Shown here piece by piece: positions 1 through 8,139 of a stretch of 64,000 bases of DNA (position 1 is its first letter; each line of letters opens with the position of its first letter). The DNA comes from Nitrospira sp. MA-1 (GTDB lineage Bacteria > Nitrospirota > Nitrospiria > Nitrospirales > UBA8639): contig JAQJDB010000004.1 of the NCBI GenBank assembly GCA_032139905.1, positions 62,001 to 126,000 on the forward strand. The letters are read 5' to 3'. The notes under the pieces are model-generated. The model saw nothing but the letters and a program-made list of their open reading frames with translations, searched no databases and was not told the DNA's origin. The position numbers and the translations under genes are program-made.

Positions 1-390
1 TTGGTTTCGTCTTTCAGAGGAATGATTCCATTGGAATGCATTCTCTGGTGATAAGAGTTCGGTCATGCCATATTTCCTCACATGGGAAGCCATCTCAGAA
101 TAATTGGCATCTCTTTTTCGAGGAAAACCACACCACATTCACGCAGGAAAAAATCAACTCAAATGCTATTGTGCGTTTCGTTAATTTTGTAATCAGATAT
201 TTCTTGCTAATTCCTAAAACGATCAGTTTGACCACCTTCCAAGTCCATTTTTTCTTGATACAAACTGTACTTCCTGAATCCTAGAAAAGTTCATTAGGGA
301 ATATTGCCAATGTGGTGGCTTTTAGTGTAAGATGGCGCCTGCAGTGGAATGTCAGAAGGTTGGATATCGGGATAAGGAAAGGAGTTGAGC
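1..390. other. non-coding stretch, no convincing gene
   Basis: Only low-quality open frames are seen here. The last part (about 375-384) is the purine-rich ribosome-binding region of the next gene. I see no tRNA, terminator or repeat. Confidence 0.5.
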
Positions 391-876
391 ATGGAACGGC
401 GAGTCACTTCCCATACGGAAGAAGAAGAAATGAATCAACGCCGTCGCCTTCTCACGCTTGCACGGAAAGGGGATCAAAAGGCGGTTGAATCGTTATTCGA
501 ATTATATCAAGTTCGGGTTTTTTCAGGGGACGCTCTGAAAAAAAAGAAGTTGCCAACGTTTCCCTTGCCCACGCCAACAGGATCTTCGGGGAAAGGCTCG
601 GGGAAGGGGATAAAGAAATTAGGTAAAATATCCAAATCTTCTCCATCAGAGAGGAATTCTCTTCCATTAACCGCCAAGGTACCGCAAGAGTCAAAAATGA
701 TGTCGGGATTGCCCACCAAGAAAATTGGAAAAATTAAAGTGGCAAAGCCATCTGCAGGAAAATCCGTACAAACTGCTCCCAAGCTTGGAAAAAGTAAAAA
801 AGGTGTTCCTGTTGCCAAAGCCAAGACTCAGAAATCCACCTTGTCTGTGAGACCGGCCAGGGCAAAGAAAAAGTAA
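391..876 (+). CDS. lysine-rich basic protein with sigma-factor-like N-terminal stretch
   Basis: I do not recognise a named family. The ATG at 391 is chosen because AGGAAAGGAG at 375-384 lies 6 bases upstream; an in-frame TTG at 385 has no such spacing. The 161-aa product starts with a charged helix (RRRLLTLARKGDQKAVESLF, residues about 17-36) that resembles the opening helix of region 2 of ECF-type sigma factors. The remaining two thirds are low-complexity and rich in Lys, Gly, Ser and Pro, with repeated K-x-G-K patterns and a KKK end. Such tails often bind nucleic acid or acidic surfaces, but that is inference. No core sigma regions follow, so it is not a functional sigma factor. It could be a remnant of one with a replaced tail, or a histone-H1-like protein. 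Confidence 0.65.
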   Translation: MERRVTSHTEEEEMNQRRRLLTLARKGDQKAVESLFELYQVRVFSGDALKKKKLPTFPLPTPTGSSGKGSGKGIKKLGKISKSSPSERNSLPLTAKVPQESKMMSGLPTKKIGKIKVAKPSAGKSVQTAPKLGKSKKGVPVAKAKTQKSTLSVRPARAKKK

Positions 877-913
877 TAATAGATAGGGCAACTCTGTCGT
901 GTGGTGTCAGAAT

Positions 914-1219
914 TCAATAGCGGACTTCAACTCTCAAACCACCTGCTGCCAACTGCTTCCCAATTATATCAGCGTCTTTAATGTCTCCTTGATAGACGAT
1001 TGCACTTCCGTGGTGATCAATCTGCCAGGCTAATTCAAAGGCTTTTTTCGGGGTCATCCTGGGAATCACCTGACAAAAAAGACTGACGACTTGTTGGTAG
1101 GTATGACAATCGCAATTGTAGACGACGACTTCAGCCTCAAAATCTTTTCCGGTTCCTGTGTCAATGGTTTCTAGGGTTTCCGGGTCTTTTACGATTCCAT
1201 AGGTAATAGGGTAGAGCAT
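914..1219 (-). CDS. ClpS-like Clp protease adaptor
   Basis: The product (101 aa from the ATG at 1219; a TTG at 1234 would add five residues) matches the ClpS core in order and length. A strand-turn segment VVVYNCD aligns with the NDD segment of ClpS, a long helix follows (VVSLFCQVIPRMTPKKAFEL), then a WQIDHHGSAIVYQG segment where ClpS has its conserved His-rich turn, and a closing strand near GLRVEV. ClpS binds the N-domain of ClpA/ClpC and delivers N-degron substrates. Here the usual NDD is NCD and the following TP is missing, so substrate choice may differ. No clp gene lies nearby. The gene is convergent with the lysine-rich gene upstream and stands alone. Confidence 0.65.
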   Translation of the reverse strand: MLYPITYGIVKDPETLETIDTGTGKDFEAEVVVYNCDCHTYQQVVSLFCQVIPRMTPKKAFELAWQIDHHGSAIVYQGDIKDADIIGKQLAAGGLRVEVRY

Positions 1220-1472
1220 TCTGCATTGTAGCAATGGAGCTGAGGTCCCTCAAGTGAATGCCTAGGGACCCGTTATTTTGAAGAAGCCCCGATTACAGAA
1301 CAATCAGGAAATTGATCGTCAGAGATACTTGACCTATGATTGTCCTTCCTGAATCAAGCATGGCAGAATTGTTGCCGAAGAAAACTAATGCAGGGGTGTG
1401 CCAAATTCGACAGCTAGCGTGAAAAAATGATGTGCCAAATAGGAACCCTCTAAGTAACATAAAGGAGTGTTT

Positions 1473-2495
1473 GTGGGTAAAACGATACTGGTAACTGGAG
1501 CTGCGGGGTTTATTGGAAGCCATGCGGTGGAAGCATTGATCAGGCGTGGAGATCAAGTGATTGGAATCGATAATCTCAATGATTACTATGATCCTGCGCG
1601 TAAAGAGAAAAATCTTCGAGAAGTGACCGAACATGCCAAAACGGAGAAATGGCCCGGCACATTTCAGTTTCTCAAAGGAGATATTCGCGATCGAGAGTTG
1701 GTTGCAAATCTTTTTTCTGATCATCGTTTTGACGCTGTTATCCATTTAGCAGCGATGGCGGGAGTTCGGGTATCCATTGATGACCCTGGACTATATTACG
1801 ATGTCAATGTGATGGGGACGATGGCCTTATTGGATGCGTGTGTGGGGCGGATTGGTTCACAGGGTAAACGTTCACCTTCTCCGATATTTGTGTTTGCATC
1901 AACTTCCTCTGTGTATGGCAATACCAAGACGATTCCCTTTGTTCCGGAGGATTCGTGTGATAAGCCGCTTGCCCCGTATGCGGCAAGTAAGCGAGCAAGT
2001 GAATTGCTAGGGTATACCTATCATCACTTGTATGGGTTGGATTGCACCGTATTTCGATTTTTTACCGTGTATGGCCCACGTGGTCGTCCCGATATGATGG
2101 CCTATAAAGTATTGGATAATATATTTACTGGCTGTGAAGTCCCTCTCTATAACAATGGGAACATGCATCGAGATTGGACGTATGTCGAAGATATTGTCAG
2201 TGGTCTTACCGCGGCGGTGGATCGTCCTATGGGTTATGAAATCCTGAATCTTGGACGAGGTGAACCTGTCCACCTTGTCGACTTTGTGAAAGGCATTGAG
2301 CAATTAGCAGGACGTGCGGCGCACCTAGTTCCCGCGCCCATGTTGGATGCCGATATAGCCTACACCTTTGCCGACATTTCCAAGACCCGCAAGCTATTGG
2401 GGTATAATCCTCAAACATCTGTGCCCGAAGGAGTCGCGAAATTTTGGGCATGGTATCAATCGGAGATATTGCCGGCTTCAGCCTCAAAGCCCTAA
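1473..2495 (+). CDS. NAD-dependent nucleotide-sugar epimerase (UDP-glucuronate 4-epimerase-like)
   Basis: This extended short-chain dehydrogenase interconverts sugar nucleotides for surface polysaccharide synthesis. The GTG at 1473 is preferred because AAGGAG (1462-1467) lies 5 bases before it; the GTG at 1467 overlaps that site. The 340-aa product opens with the NAD-binding Rossmann motif GAAGFIGSH (about residues 10-18), has GDIRD and HLAAMAGVRVS, the active-site Tyr-Lys pair in YAASK, and the substrate-side motifs YGPRGRPDM and HRDWTYVEDI. N-terminal IDNLNDYYDPARK is characteristic of the CapI/UDP-glucuronate epimerase branch. It is monocistronic here, with no glycosyltransferases next to it. 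The exact substrate is not provable from sequence. Confidence 0.88.
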   Translation: MGKTILVTGAAGFIGSHAVEALIRRGDQVIGIDNLNDYYDPARKEKNLREVTEHAKTEKWPGTFQFLKGDIRDRELVANLFSDHRFDAVIHLAAMAGVRVSIDDPGLYYDVNVMGTMALLDACVGRIGSQGKRSPSPIFVFASTSSVYGNTKTIPFVPEDSCDKPLAPYAASKRASELLGYTYHHLYGLDCTVFRFFTVYGPRGRPDMMAYKVLDNIFTGCEVPLYNNGNMHRDWTYVEDIVSGLTAAVDRPMGYEILNLGRGEPVHLVDFVKGIEQLAGRAAHLVPAPMLDADIAYTFADISKTRKLLGYNPQTSVPEGVAKFWAWYQSEILPASASKP

Positions 2496-2551
2496 CCCCG
2501 AATTTCTCAATTCCGCCGTTTTGCCCTCTCATTCTTTCAGAGTCTGTTCCT

Positions 2552-2579
2552 ATTCCCCGGTTCAACTGGACCGGGGAAT
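2552..2579 (+). terminator. strong stem-loop after the epimerase gene, no T-tract
   Basis: ATTCCCCGGT (2552-2561) pairs perfectly with ACCGGGGAAT (2570-2579) across an 8-base loop, 56 bases after the epimerase stop. There is no following T-run, so it is either a weak terminator or an mRNA-end stabiliser. The rest of 2496-2883 shows only weak open frames. Confidence 0.4.
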
Positions 2580-2883
2580 CTATGCCTCTATTCCTGCTTG
2601 AAAACGAGCGACAGAAGGTTTCCTCCCATTTCGTGCCTGTTGTTGACGTTGAATAATGATATCTGGTCCTTCGGGTATGATGCTCAAGGGGACATTTTTT
2701 CGCATGTTGCGGGAAGCCTTAACTTTTCTACGGAACTGCCGAAAAGGATTTACACGTGTCCATCTTAGAAGAATAAAGATAATTTTGGCAGTCTTTCAGA
2801 GGCCATTCAGTATTCGAGATGAAGGAGAAATATTCTTCTTTCTCTCATGATACGAATAGTCACCATTGCACCAGGAGGATCTC

Positions 2884-3960
2884 ATGTGGGTTTGTCCAAA
2901 ACGTAGCGCTTTAATTGTCGTTGTCACGTTGGGAGTCCTTATGGCTTCGGGGTGTAGTAGCCATTCGGTCCGAACTGGGGCCAACTCGGAAGGGGATGGG
3001 ATGGCCTCAAGTGAAGATGCAGTTGACACCAATAGGATTATGGGTCAGGCAAATGGATCAGGTGAGGGAAGAGGAATAAATGGCGGGTTGGTTAATGGAG
3101 TCAAACCTTCTCAGCATTCGAATGGTTCGAATTCCCAAGATATGGATATGGTTAATGGGGCAGATCCAAATTCGAATCCTGAAGGGATGCAGGGAACGCA
3201 ACGAGCATTTGGCCTAGGTGGCTCAAACTATAAGCATCAATACCCCGGTGTAGATGGATCTGACCCTAATCATGGACCTGTTTCTGGATTTGAAAATGGA
3301 ATGGCGTCGAGTCAGAATCCTGATCCAGAAGCTTGGGCAAATGCCTATTTGGGAGATGGCAAGAATCGCCGTGAGTTTTATGGAGATCCGTCAAAGTCCG
3401 GGATTCCCATGGACGGCTCTTCACAAGGAGGAGTGAATCCTGCGAACTGGGGCGAAGCGTATAGGAAGGAACATGGCGGTCCTTCTCCTGAGTATGTCGA
3501 TCCCGATTCGAGCATTGCTATTGGCCCTGGCCAGCAAGGGCGGGTCTCAGTGGGAATTGGGAGAACCGATAAGAATGGCTCGATATTTGAGTCAAATTTT
3601 AGTGGGTCCATGGGGATCCAACGGGGTCAGGTTCAGGACATTTACTTTGCCTTTGATAGTTGGAATATTTCTGGCGACGCCGCCAAGTTTCTTGAGGAAG
3701 GGGCCCAATGGTTGCAGGCGAATCCTGGAAAGGCTTTGACGATTGAGGGGCACTGCGACCAAAGAGGGACTCAGGATTATAATTTGGTATTAGGTCAAAA
3801 ACGGGCCGATGCAGCACGAACATATTTAGTGAATCTCGGTGTGCAACCGGACCGGATTAAAATTGTCTCCTACGGCAAAGAGCGACCATTTTGTCAACAC
3901 GACAATGAAGATTGTTTCCAGGAAAATCGACGAAATCATATGGTTGTTCGGGTCAATTGA
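2884..3960 (+). CDS. OmpA/Pal-domain outer-membrane lipoprotein with long Gly/Asn/Ser-rich linker
   Basis: This is a peptidoglycan-associated lipoprotein. ATG 2884 follows AGGAGG (2873-2878) at normal spacing. Residues 1-24 are a lipoprotein signal ending in the lipobox ASGC. About 220 residues of low-complexity Gly, Asn, Ser and Asp follow with no recognisable domain. The C-terminal ~115 residues are an OmpA-like domain: VQDIYFAFDS, the peptidoglycan-binding segment IEGHCDQRGTQDYN, RADAARTYL, and SYGKERPFC near the end. Pal-type proteins anchor the outer membrane to the cell wall. The linker is far longer than in ordinary Pal (typically about 170 aa in total; this is 358), and no tolB or ybgF is adjacent, so it is better called a Pal-like lipoprotein than Pal itself. 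Confidence 0.88.
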   Translation: MWVCPKRSALIVVVTLGVLMASGCSSHSVRTGANSEGDGMASSEDAVDTNRIMGQANGSGEGRGINGGLVNGVKPSQHSNGSNSQDMDMVNGADPNSNPEGMQGTQRAFGLGGSNYKHQYPGVDGSDPNHGPVSGFENGMASSQNPDPEAWANAYLGDGKNRREFYGDPSKSGIPMDGSSQGGVNPANWGEAYRKEHGGPSPEYVDPDSSIAIGPGQQGRVSVGIGRTDKNGSIFESNFSGSMGIQRGQVQDIYFAFDSWNISGDAAKFLEEGAQWLQANPGKALTIEGHCDQRGTQDYNLVLGQKRADAARTYLVNLGVQPDRIKIVSYGKERPFCQHDNEDCFQENRRNHMVVRVN

Positions 3961-3998
3961 AAGTAGGGCTCTCATAGGACCCTCTGTGGTCTTCGAAT

Positions 3999-4034
3999 AA
4001 GAGGATGCGAAGCACTCGCATCCTCTTCATTTTT
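3999..4034 (+). terminator. intrinsic terminator after Pal-like gene
   Basis: A perfect 12-bp stem, AAGAGGATGCGA (3999-4010) with TCGCATCCTCTT (4016-4027), closes a 5-base loop and is followed by CATTTTTC. It sits 38 bases after the lipoprotein stop. Confidence 0.8.
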
Positions 4035-4167
4035 CTTGTACATCCGTTTTTCAACCAAAAAGACAAAAAGGCTGGAATAGTTAGGTTATCCTCTCCTAAT
4101 CTTTCTGTCTGAAAATCTTGCACCGGTTTTTAATGAGTGGTAGAGTCTCCACCCCAATCTGTGCGAT

Positions 4168-4256
4168 GCCGGAGTGGCGGAATAGGCAGACGCAAGGGAC
4201 TTAAAATCCCTCGGGCTTACCAGCTCGTACCGGTTCGACCCCGGTCTCCGGCACCA
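4168..4256 (+). tRNA. tRNA-Leu(UAA)
   Basis: The acceptor stem GCCGGAG (4168-4174) pairs with CTCCGGC (4246-4252), followed by discriminator A and an encoded CCA (4254-4256). The anticodon stem AGGGA/TCCCT encloses loop CTTAAAA (4200-4206), giving anticodon TAA at 4202-4204. There is a long variable arm, as in class II tRNAs, and a GGTTCGACCCC T-arm. The gene appears intact. The sequence just 3' of it carries a decayed integrase, so the 3' end of this tRNA was probably used as an attachment site. Confidence 0.95.
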
Positions 4257-4663
4257 ACCAAATCAATCGCTTGAAGCGACGAACCTCTAAATGTTTCTCG
4301 ATCTTGTCTTCAGTAATCTTGTCTAGAAGAGTAGAGCCGCCCAAAACCGGAAGAAACCGCCTGGAAAACCAATTGGACTTTTTTTGAAAAATCCGTTGGC
4401 GTTGAAATTCGGGGTCTGTCAGATAAGTGTCTGTGAGGGCCTTAAACGTCATTGGCCCTTTGGCTTGATCGCTCACAATTTTTCCCATCATTAAGTCCGT
4501 TATATTTGGCCATTTGTTTCTTAGACAAAGTCACGTTGAGAGTTGAGGTTTTCCACCGCTTTAGCTTGACTCCCAGTGTCTCTCCTGCTACCTGAAGTAT
4601 CTTCCCGTCATCCACGACACGAAACTTCACGTACCTTTCTTCCTTTATTTTGATCAGTCCCAT
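4257..4663 (-). pseudogene. decayed tyrosine recombinase (integrase) next to tRNA-Leu
   Basis: The N-terminal part begins at 4663 (MGLIKIKEERYVKFRV, then GKILQVAGETLG), which resembles the arm-binding domain of phage-type integrases. The reading frame then shifts near 4490, and the SAM-like core-binding domain continues in another frame (MTFKALTDTYLTDPEF, then KKSNWFSRRFLPVLGG) until about 4270. The frame then runs antisense into the tRNA. The whole catalytic domain with the R-H-R-Y residues is missing. Integrases normally lie beside the tRNA they target, so the place fits, but this copy cannot be active. The mobile DNA it brought is otherwise gone or unrecognisable. Confidence 0.6.
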
Positions 4664-4810
4664 AAGACTTCTTATAGATTGAGGAAATGGGTGATTATCA
4701 ATGACTTGGGCCAGTGTGACATAATGCACCACGGCCCGCTCTTCCAATGCACGAATGGGAAGCCCTTGGGCTTGCCGAATTCGCTTTAATGCCATCTCCG
4801 GATTCTTCAT
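4664..4810 (-). pseudogene. XRE-type helix-turn-helix fragment
   Basis: The translation from ATG 4810 contains ALKRIRQAQGLPIRALEERA followed by VHYVTLAQ, which matches the HTH of Cro/C1-type regulators often found beside integrases. The second half of the domain is disturbed (VIDNHPFPQSIRSL), and the frame runs straight into the integrase remnant with no stop between them. It is probably the regulator of the lost element, now broken and fused by decay. Confidence 0.45.
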
Positions 4811-4984
4811 GTGAGTGTTTAGACTAAAAGTGGTTAGCTGAGTTTTCTCGGAAGCGGCATCACGATTTGCGTTTTGATATAACCATCCAATGCGGTGGGT
4901 TCAAATATGCCCGCACTTTCCGAGAGTTGTCTTTTACCCACAAAGCCTCTTCACTCTCTCCTCTGTCTTACCGATAAACCTCTT

Positions 4985-5344
4985 ATGCAGGACTTTGATA
5001 ACTCCAAGCATCCTACCACCAGAGTATTAACCCTTTCCGGACATCTGGATTCCCTTCAAACCCTGAGGCTTGAAAAATTTATTGAGGAGGCCCAGCAAGG
5101 AACCTGTCGTCACGTCATCCTCAATCTTTCCAAAGTGGCCACGATGGACCTGGGCGGAGTGGGCAACCTCTTCACGTGGTACCACGCTTTGCATATCAAT
5201 CAGGTGCGCCTCAGTATCGTGGCTCCGTCCCCCATGGTCCGCAATACGATGGAATCTCTCCATTTGACGGAACTCATTTCAATCCATTCGTCCATCCCTG
5301 AAGCGATCAGTCATCATCATGTCCCCAATTCCGTTTCTTCCTAG
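4985..5344 (+). CDS. single-domain STAS protein (anti-sigma-factor-antagonist type), copy 1
   Basis: The 119-aa product is one STAS domain, the fold of SpoIIAA/RsbV proteins that bind anti-sigma kinases or partner regulators. Visible elements are a first strand pair (TRVLTLSGHLDS), HVILNLSKVATMD, the loop MDLGGVGNL, a helix with WYHALH, and RLSIVAPSPMV. In SpoIIAA the loop reads DSSG and the second Ser is phosphorylated; here it is DLGG, so the phosphosite is absent. The start is uncertain. ATG 4985 fits the domain edge but lacks a clear Shine-Dalgarno; ATG 4907 or GTG 4895 would add an unstructured leader. It is the first of four related STAS genes within 3.6 kb, and no kinase or phosphatase lies among them. 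Confidence 0.78.
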   Translation: MQDFDNSKHPTTRVLTLSGHLDSLQTLRLEKFIEEAQQGTCRHVILNLSKVATMDLGGVGNLFTWYHALHINQVRLSIVAPSPMVRNTMESLHLTELISIHSSIPEAISHHHVPNSVSS

Positions 5345-5685
5345 ATACCTCCTGGTGTCATCGGCAGCACTGTCTATTTCTGAATCCATCGCTCTACCTG
5401 GTTCGTAGCAAGTTTAGAGTTTTAGCCTTTGCGCTTGGCTTTCGTTGCTCAGGTCGCAAACTGCAATATTCACCCATTATCACGGTGGGAAACTCCACGA
5501 ATGATCTCACCTTTTTTGGTAGTTCAACGACATCACTTTACTTTTTGAGTAGTTTGCTCATTAGGACCACCAGTACGTACCTCTAGTCTTAACGAGTAAT
5601 TGTTCGGCCTACCCGGAAAAGATTGAATATAGCCCTATGTATTAACATCCCATTTTTATTCTCTACAAATTAAGAGGTAGATTCG
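5345..5685. other. intergenic, nothing recognised
   Basis: No open frame with coding character, RNA gene or repeat is seen. The last 20 bases carry the ribosome-binding site (AGAGGT) of the next STAS gene. Confidence 0.5.
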
Positions 5686-6030
5686 ATGCTCCAAGTCCGC
5701 GAAAAACTAAATAACCAATCAACCGTCATCATCTTCACGGGACGGTTTGATCGACAATCAACCATTGGTATTGGGGATCTGATCCTTGGATCCAAGGACA
5801 TGAGGTGTCAGCACATCATTTTGGATTTTATGGGCATCACCGGGATTGATTCGGTGGGTCTCGGTCTCCTGTATCTTTGGTACCATAAACTACAACCTCA
5901 ACACATTGGGCTAAGTATTGTGGGGCCTTCTCCTAATGTTCAGGCTGCGCTGGAAGGCTGTCACCTTCCTGCCTGCGTTCCGGTCTATGCCACTGAGCAC
6001 GAGGCAATCAGACAGGAAGTTTACTGTTAG
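5686..6030 (+). CDS. single-domain STAS protein, copy 2
   Basis: This 114-aa STAS domain protein has an AGAGGT ribosome-binding site about 9 bases before ATG 5686. The elements run in order: STVIIFTGRFDR, HIILDFMGITGID, the loop IDSVGLGLL, LWYHKLQ, and GLSIVGPSPNV followed by ACVPVY. The loop keeps the first Ser but has Val where SpoIIAA has its phosphorylated Ser. It shares the YHKL...LSIV.PSP.V pattern with copy 1, so the two are paralogues. The role is probably protein-protein signalling in the cytoplasm; the partner is unknown. Confidence 0.85.
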   Translation: MLQVREKLNNQSTVIIFTGRFDRQSTIGIGDLILGSKDMRCQHIILDFMGITGIDSVGLGLLYLWYHKLQPQHIGLSIVGPSPNVQAALEGCHLPACVPVYATEHEAIRQEVYC

Positions 6031-6529
6031 AGGGCTTCATCGTTCGGACATCAGTATGGTCGTCTGTTCTTTGATCCACTAATCCCGGGTTGTAGGAACA
6101 CCAGTCATCAAACTCTCATTTTTTTGGGAATATGTCGCCTTCCTCCTACTTTAATTCACTGGGAGTCCTGGTATTGATCTGCAAAAATCCTAGTGAAAAG
6201 CTCCACAACTGACTCAAGAGGTGATTGAAACCGAAGGTAAATTTCTTCAGGTGGCGAGGAGATTTGAGTAAGGATTTGAGAATGCCAAAGTGGTATTTCT
6301 TTTTGAGTCGTAACCCTTAAAATTGAATCATTCGCGTATTACTTTCCCTGTGTGATTTCGTTGTGAGGTTTTTTTGTTTTCTTCCATCAAAATGTAGCTG
6401 GCCGGTTTTTCCCCTATCAAAAAACTATTGGACTGAATGGTTCTTAATTAGATGTTTCTATATTCCCCAAAATTTTTCCTACGAAAAAAAACTGATGAAG
6501 AGCTAGAAACTACTGTGAAGGGGCTCAAG
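6031..6529. other. AT-rich intergenic, nothing recognised
   Basis: About 500 bases with T- and A-runs but no supported gene, RNA or repeat on either strand. Confidence 0.5.
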
Positions 6530-6730
6530 TTAACTAATGGCCACGGCTAGGTCACGTCGACAGTCGGAACACTTGGCTCCTTCTTTCGAAACCGATACCA
6601 ATCGAATGTAATGTGCGCACCACATGCAGTAGAGATACCCTGGTCCATTGAATCGAAACGGATAGGTGGGGGAAAGCTTTCCCCAATTGACCGTTTCTAT
6701 GGGATACCAGGAGTGTGTGTGTGGCAGCAT
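6530..6730 (-). CDS. small zinc-ribbon-like protein
   Basis: This 66-aa frame has two CxxC pairs, CMWC (about residues 35-38) and CSDC (about 54-57), a spacing typical of small zinc ribbons. An AGGT lies just upstream of the ATG at 6730, and a purine-rich AGAAAGGA is further up. No enzyme motif is present. It is not co-directional with the flanking STAS genes. The function is unknown; the metal-site pattern is the main support. Confidence 0.5.
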   Translation of the reverse strand: MLPHTHSWYPIETVNWGKLSPTYPFRFNGPGYLYCMWCAHYIRLVSVSKEGAKCSDCRRDLAVAIS

Positions 6731-6795
6731 TACCTAAAAATCCTTTCTCAATAAAATGGTTGGTCCCGACCCCTATGCTGAAATGTGTGTTTTTG

Positions 6796-6927
6796 CTAAT
6801 TCCAGAACCAGTGAAGGGAAAAGACTCCCAAAAACGCTATCACCGTTTCAATCACCCATAAGGTCGTCCAGTCCATAAAGATGTCCCCCCTGGTTTCTTT
6901 CTTGTCCTTTTTCTCGTCTTTGCTCAT
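6796..6927 (-). CDS. 43-aa single-pass membrane protein
   Basis: A short frame from ATG 6927 gives a very charged N-terminus (MSKDEKKDKKETRGD) followed by one hydrophobic helix (WVIETVIAFLGVFSLHWFW) and a stop. The split into a Lys/Asp-rich cytoplasmic head and a Trp-edged transmembrane helix is typical of real small membrane proteins. AAGG lies about 10 bases upstream. It follows 65 bases upstream of the zinc-ribbon frame on the same strand and may be co-transcribed with it. The function is unknown. Confidence 0.5.
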   Translation of the reverse strand: MSKDEKKDKKETRGDIFMDWTTLWVIETVIAFLGVFSLHWFWN

Positions 6928-7735
6928 AAAATAGCAACCTTAATGCCATATAATCCGGCGCATCGGACCGACCGGCTGCCCTCCTACCAACTAATTGATT
7001 ATTAAAAGAAACAGGAAAAGTAGAGGAAGGAAAGTTGCGATCTAACCATGGAGGCCGAAGTATCGGAATAGATACAGATCGTATCTCATTCGCTGAGGAA
7101 ATCTGGCTTTTTGACGAGCACGTCATTCAGGATGTTTGGAAGGACCGTATTATTGGCCTACATAATAGCCTCTGACTCCTTGTGGGGTCGGACTTTTGAG
7201 TTTTATTCGTCTTAGGGATTCACAAAGGATATGTGTTTGATCCTCCTCCGAACCGGTAGACATTCCTATACTTAAAGTAAGGTAGGGGATGGAACGTCAT
7301 GACCAGGAACCTATTGACGGATGAGTTCAAAGAAGAAGAGGTCATGCAGGTATTTTCAGGCTTTTAATCTCCTCCCAGCTTGACCCTGGTCTCAGCATCA
7401 CGTTTCTTTTCTGTGTTGTCTTCGCCTTTTTCCCACTGTGTTGTAGCGTGTGGGTGATCAGTGAATTGCCCTGGTCGTTAAAATTTTCATAGAACATTTT
7501 TACCCATTGGGTAAGGTCTGCTTGGTGTTTTATATGAGGCCAAGCGCCTCGTCCCATTCCCTGTTCTATACACACATGTTTTTTGAGGAAATTTTTAATA
7601 TAAAAAAGTGGATATCGAAATATTTCAAAATGGGAGCATGGCACATCTGTTGCTGATATATGGGATCTGAAGGATAGCGGAGCAGAGGCTATTCCAGTCA
7701 TATTATGTGTCAGATCATAAAGGAGGGACAGGTGC
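6928..7735. other. intergenic, nothing recognised
   Basis: About 800 bases with only weak or antisense frames. The last bases carry AGGAGG (7721-7726), the ribosome-binding site of the next STAS gene. Confidence 0.45.
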
Positions 7736-8068
7736 ATGTTGGTACGAGCACGGTGGGAGAAGGAAACGAGGGTCTTGCTGCTTTCTGGTCGGTTCGATAA
7801 ATTTGGACGAGTACCAATTGAAACGGCCTTGGCGGCGGGAGAGGGACGAGCTTGCAACCACGTTGTGATGGATTTTTCACGAGTGTCGTCAATGGATAGT
7901 GCAGGCATTGGAAGATTGTTGTTGCTCTATCATTCGCTTCGAAGGAAAGGCATGGGATTGACGGTGATCAATCCAAAACCCTCGGTTGAGACACTTTTGG
8001 ATCTGGCGGATCTAACCACCATTATTCCCATTATCCCGGAAAAGTCTGAAATCCGATCGGTTGCCTGA
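7736..8068 (+). CDS. single-domain STAS protein, copy 3
   Basis: This 110-aa STAS protein has a strong AGGAGG 9 bases before ATG 7736. The order is RVLLLSGRFDKFG, HVVMDFSRVSSMD, the loop MDSAGIGRLL, LLYHSLRRK, and LTVINPKPSVETLL, then TTIIPIIPE. The loop has DSAG, with Ala at the usual phospho-Ser position. It is closest in pattern to copy 4 (both have NPKP). The two lie 71 bases apart on the same strand and are likely one transcript. Confidence 0.87.
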   Translation: MLVRARWEKETRVLLLSGRFDKFGRVPIETALAAGEGRACNHVVMDFSRVSSMDSAGIGRLLLLYHSLRRKGMGLTVINPKPSVETLLDLADLTTIIPIIPEKSEIRSVA

Positions 8069-8139
8069 TCCCCAGAGAAAGAGAATCGAGTTTTTCTTAA
8101 GTTGTGGAATCGCAAAACCGAAATGGAAATTATTGACCT

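Noticed and set aside
36-284. 82-aa open frame at the left edge
   Set aside because: No ribosome-binding site, no domain, and composition like translated AT-rich spacer.
6848-7126. 92-aa minus-strand frame
   Set aside because: It overlaps the more convincing 43-aa membrane peptide in another frame and has no recognisable pattern.
7342-7908. 188-aa minus-strand frame
   Set aside because: It is antisense to STAS copy 3 and has no domain.
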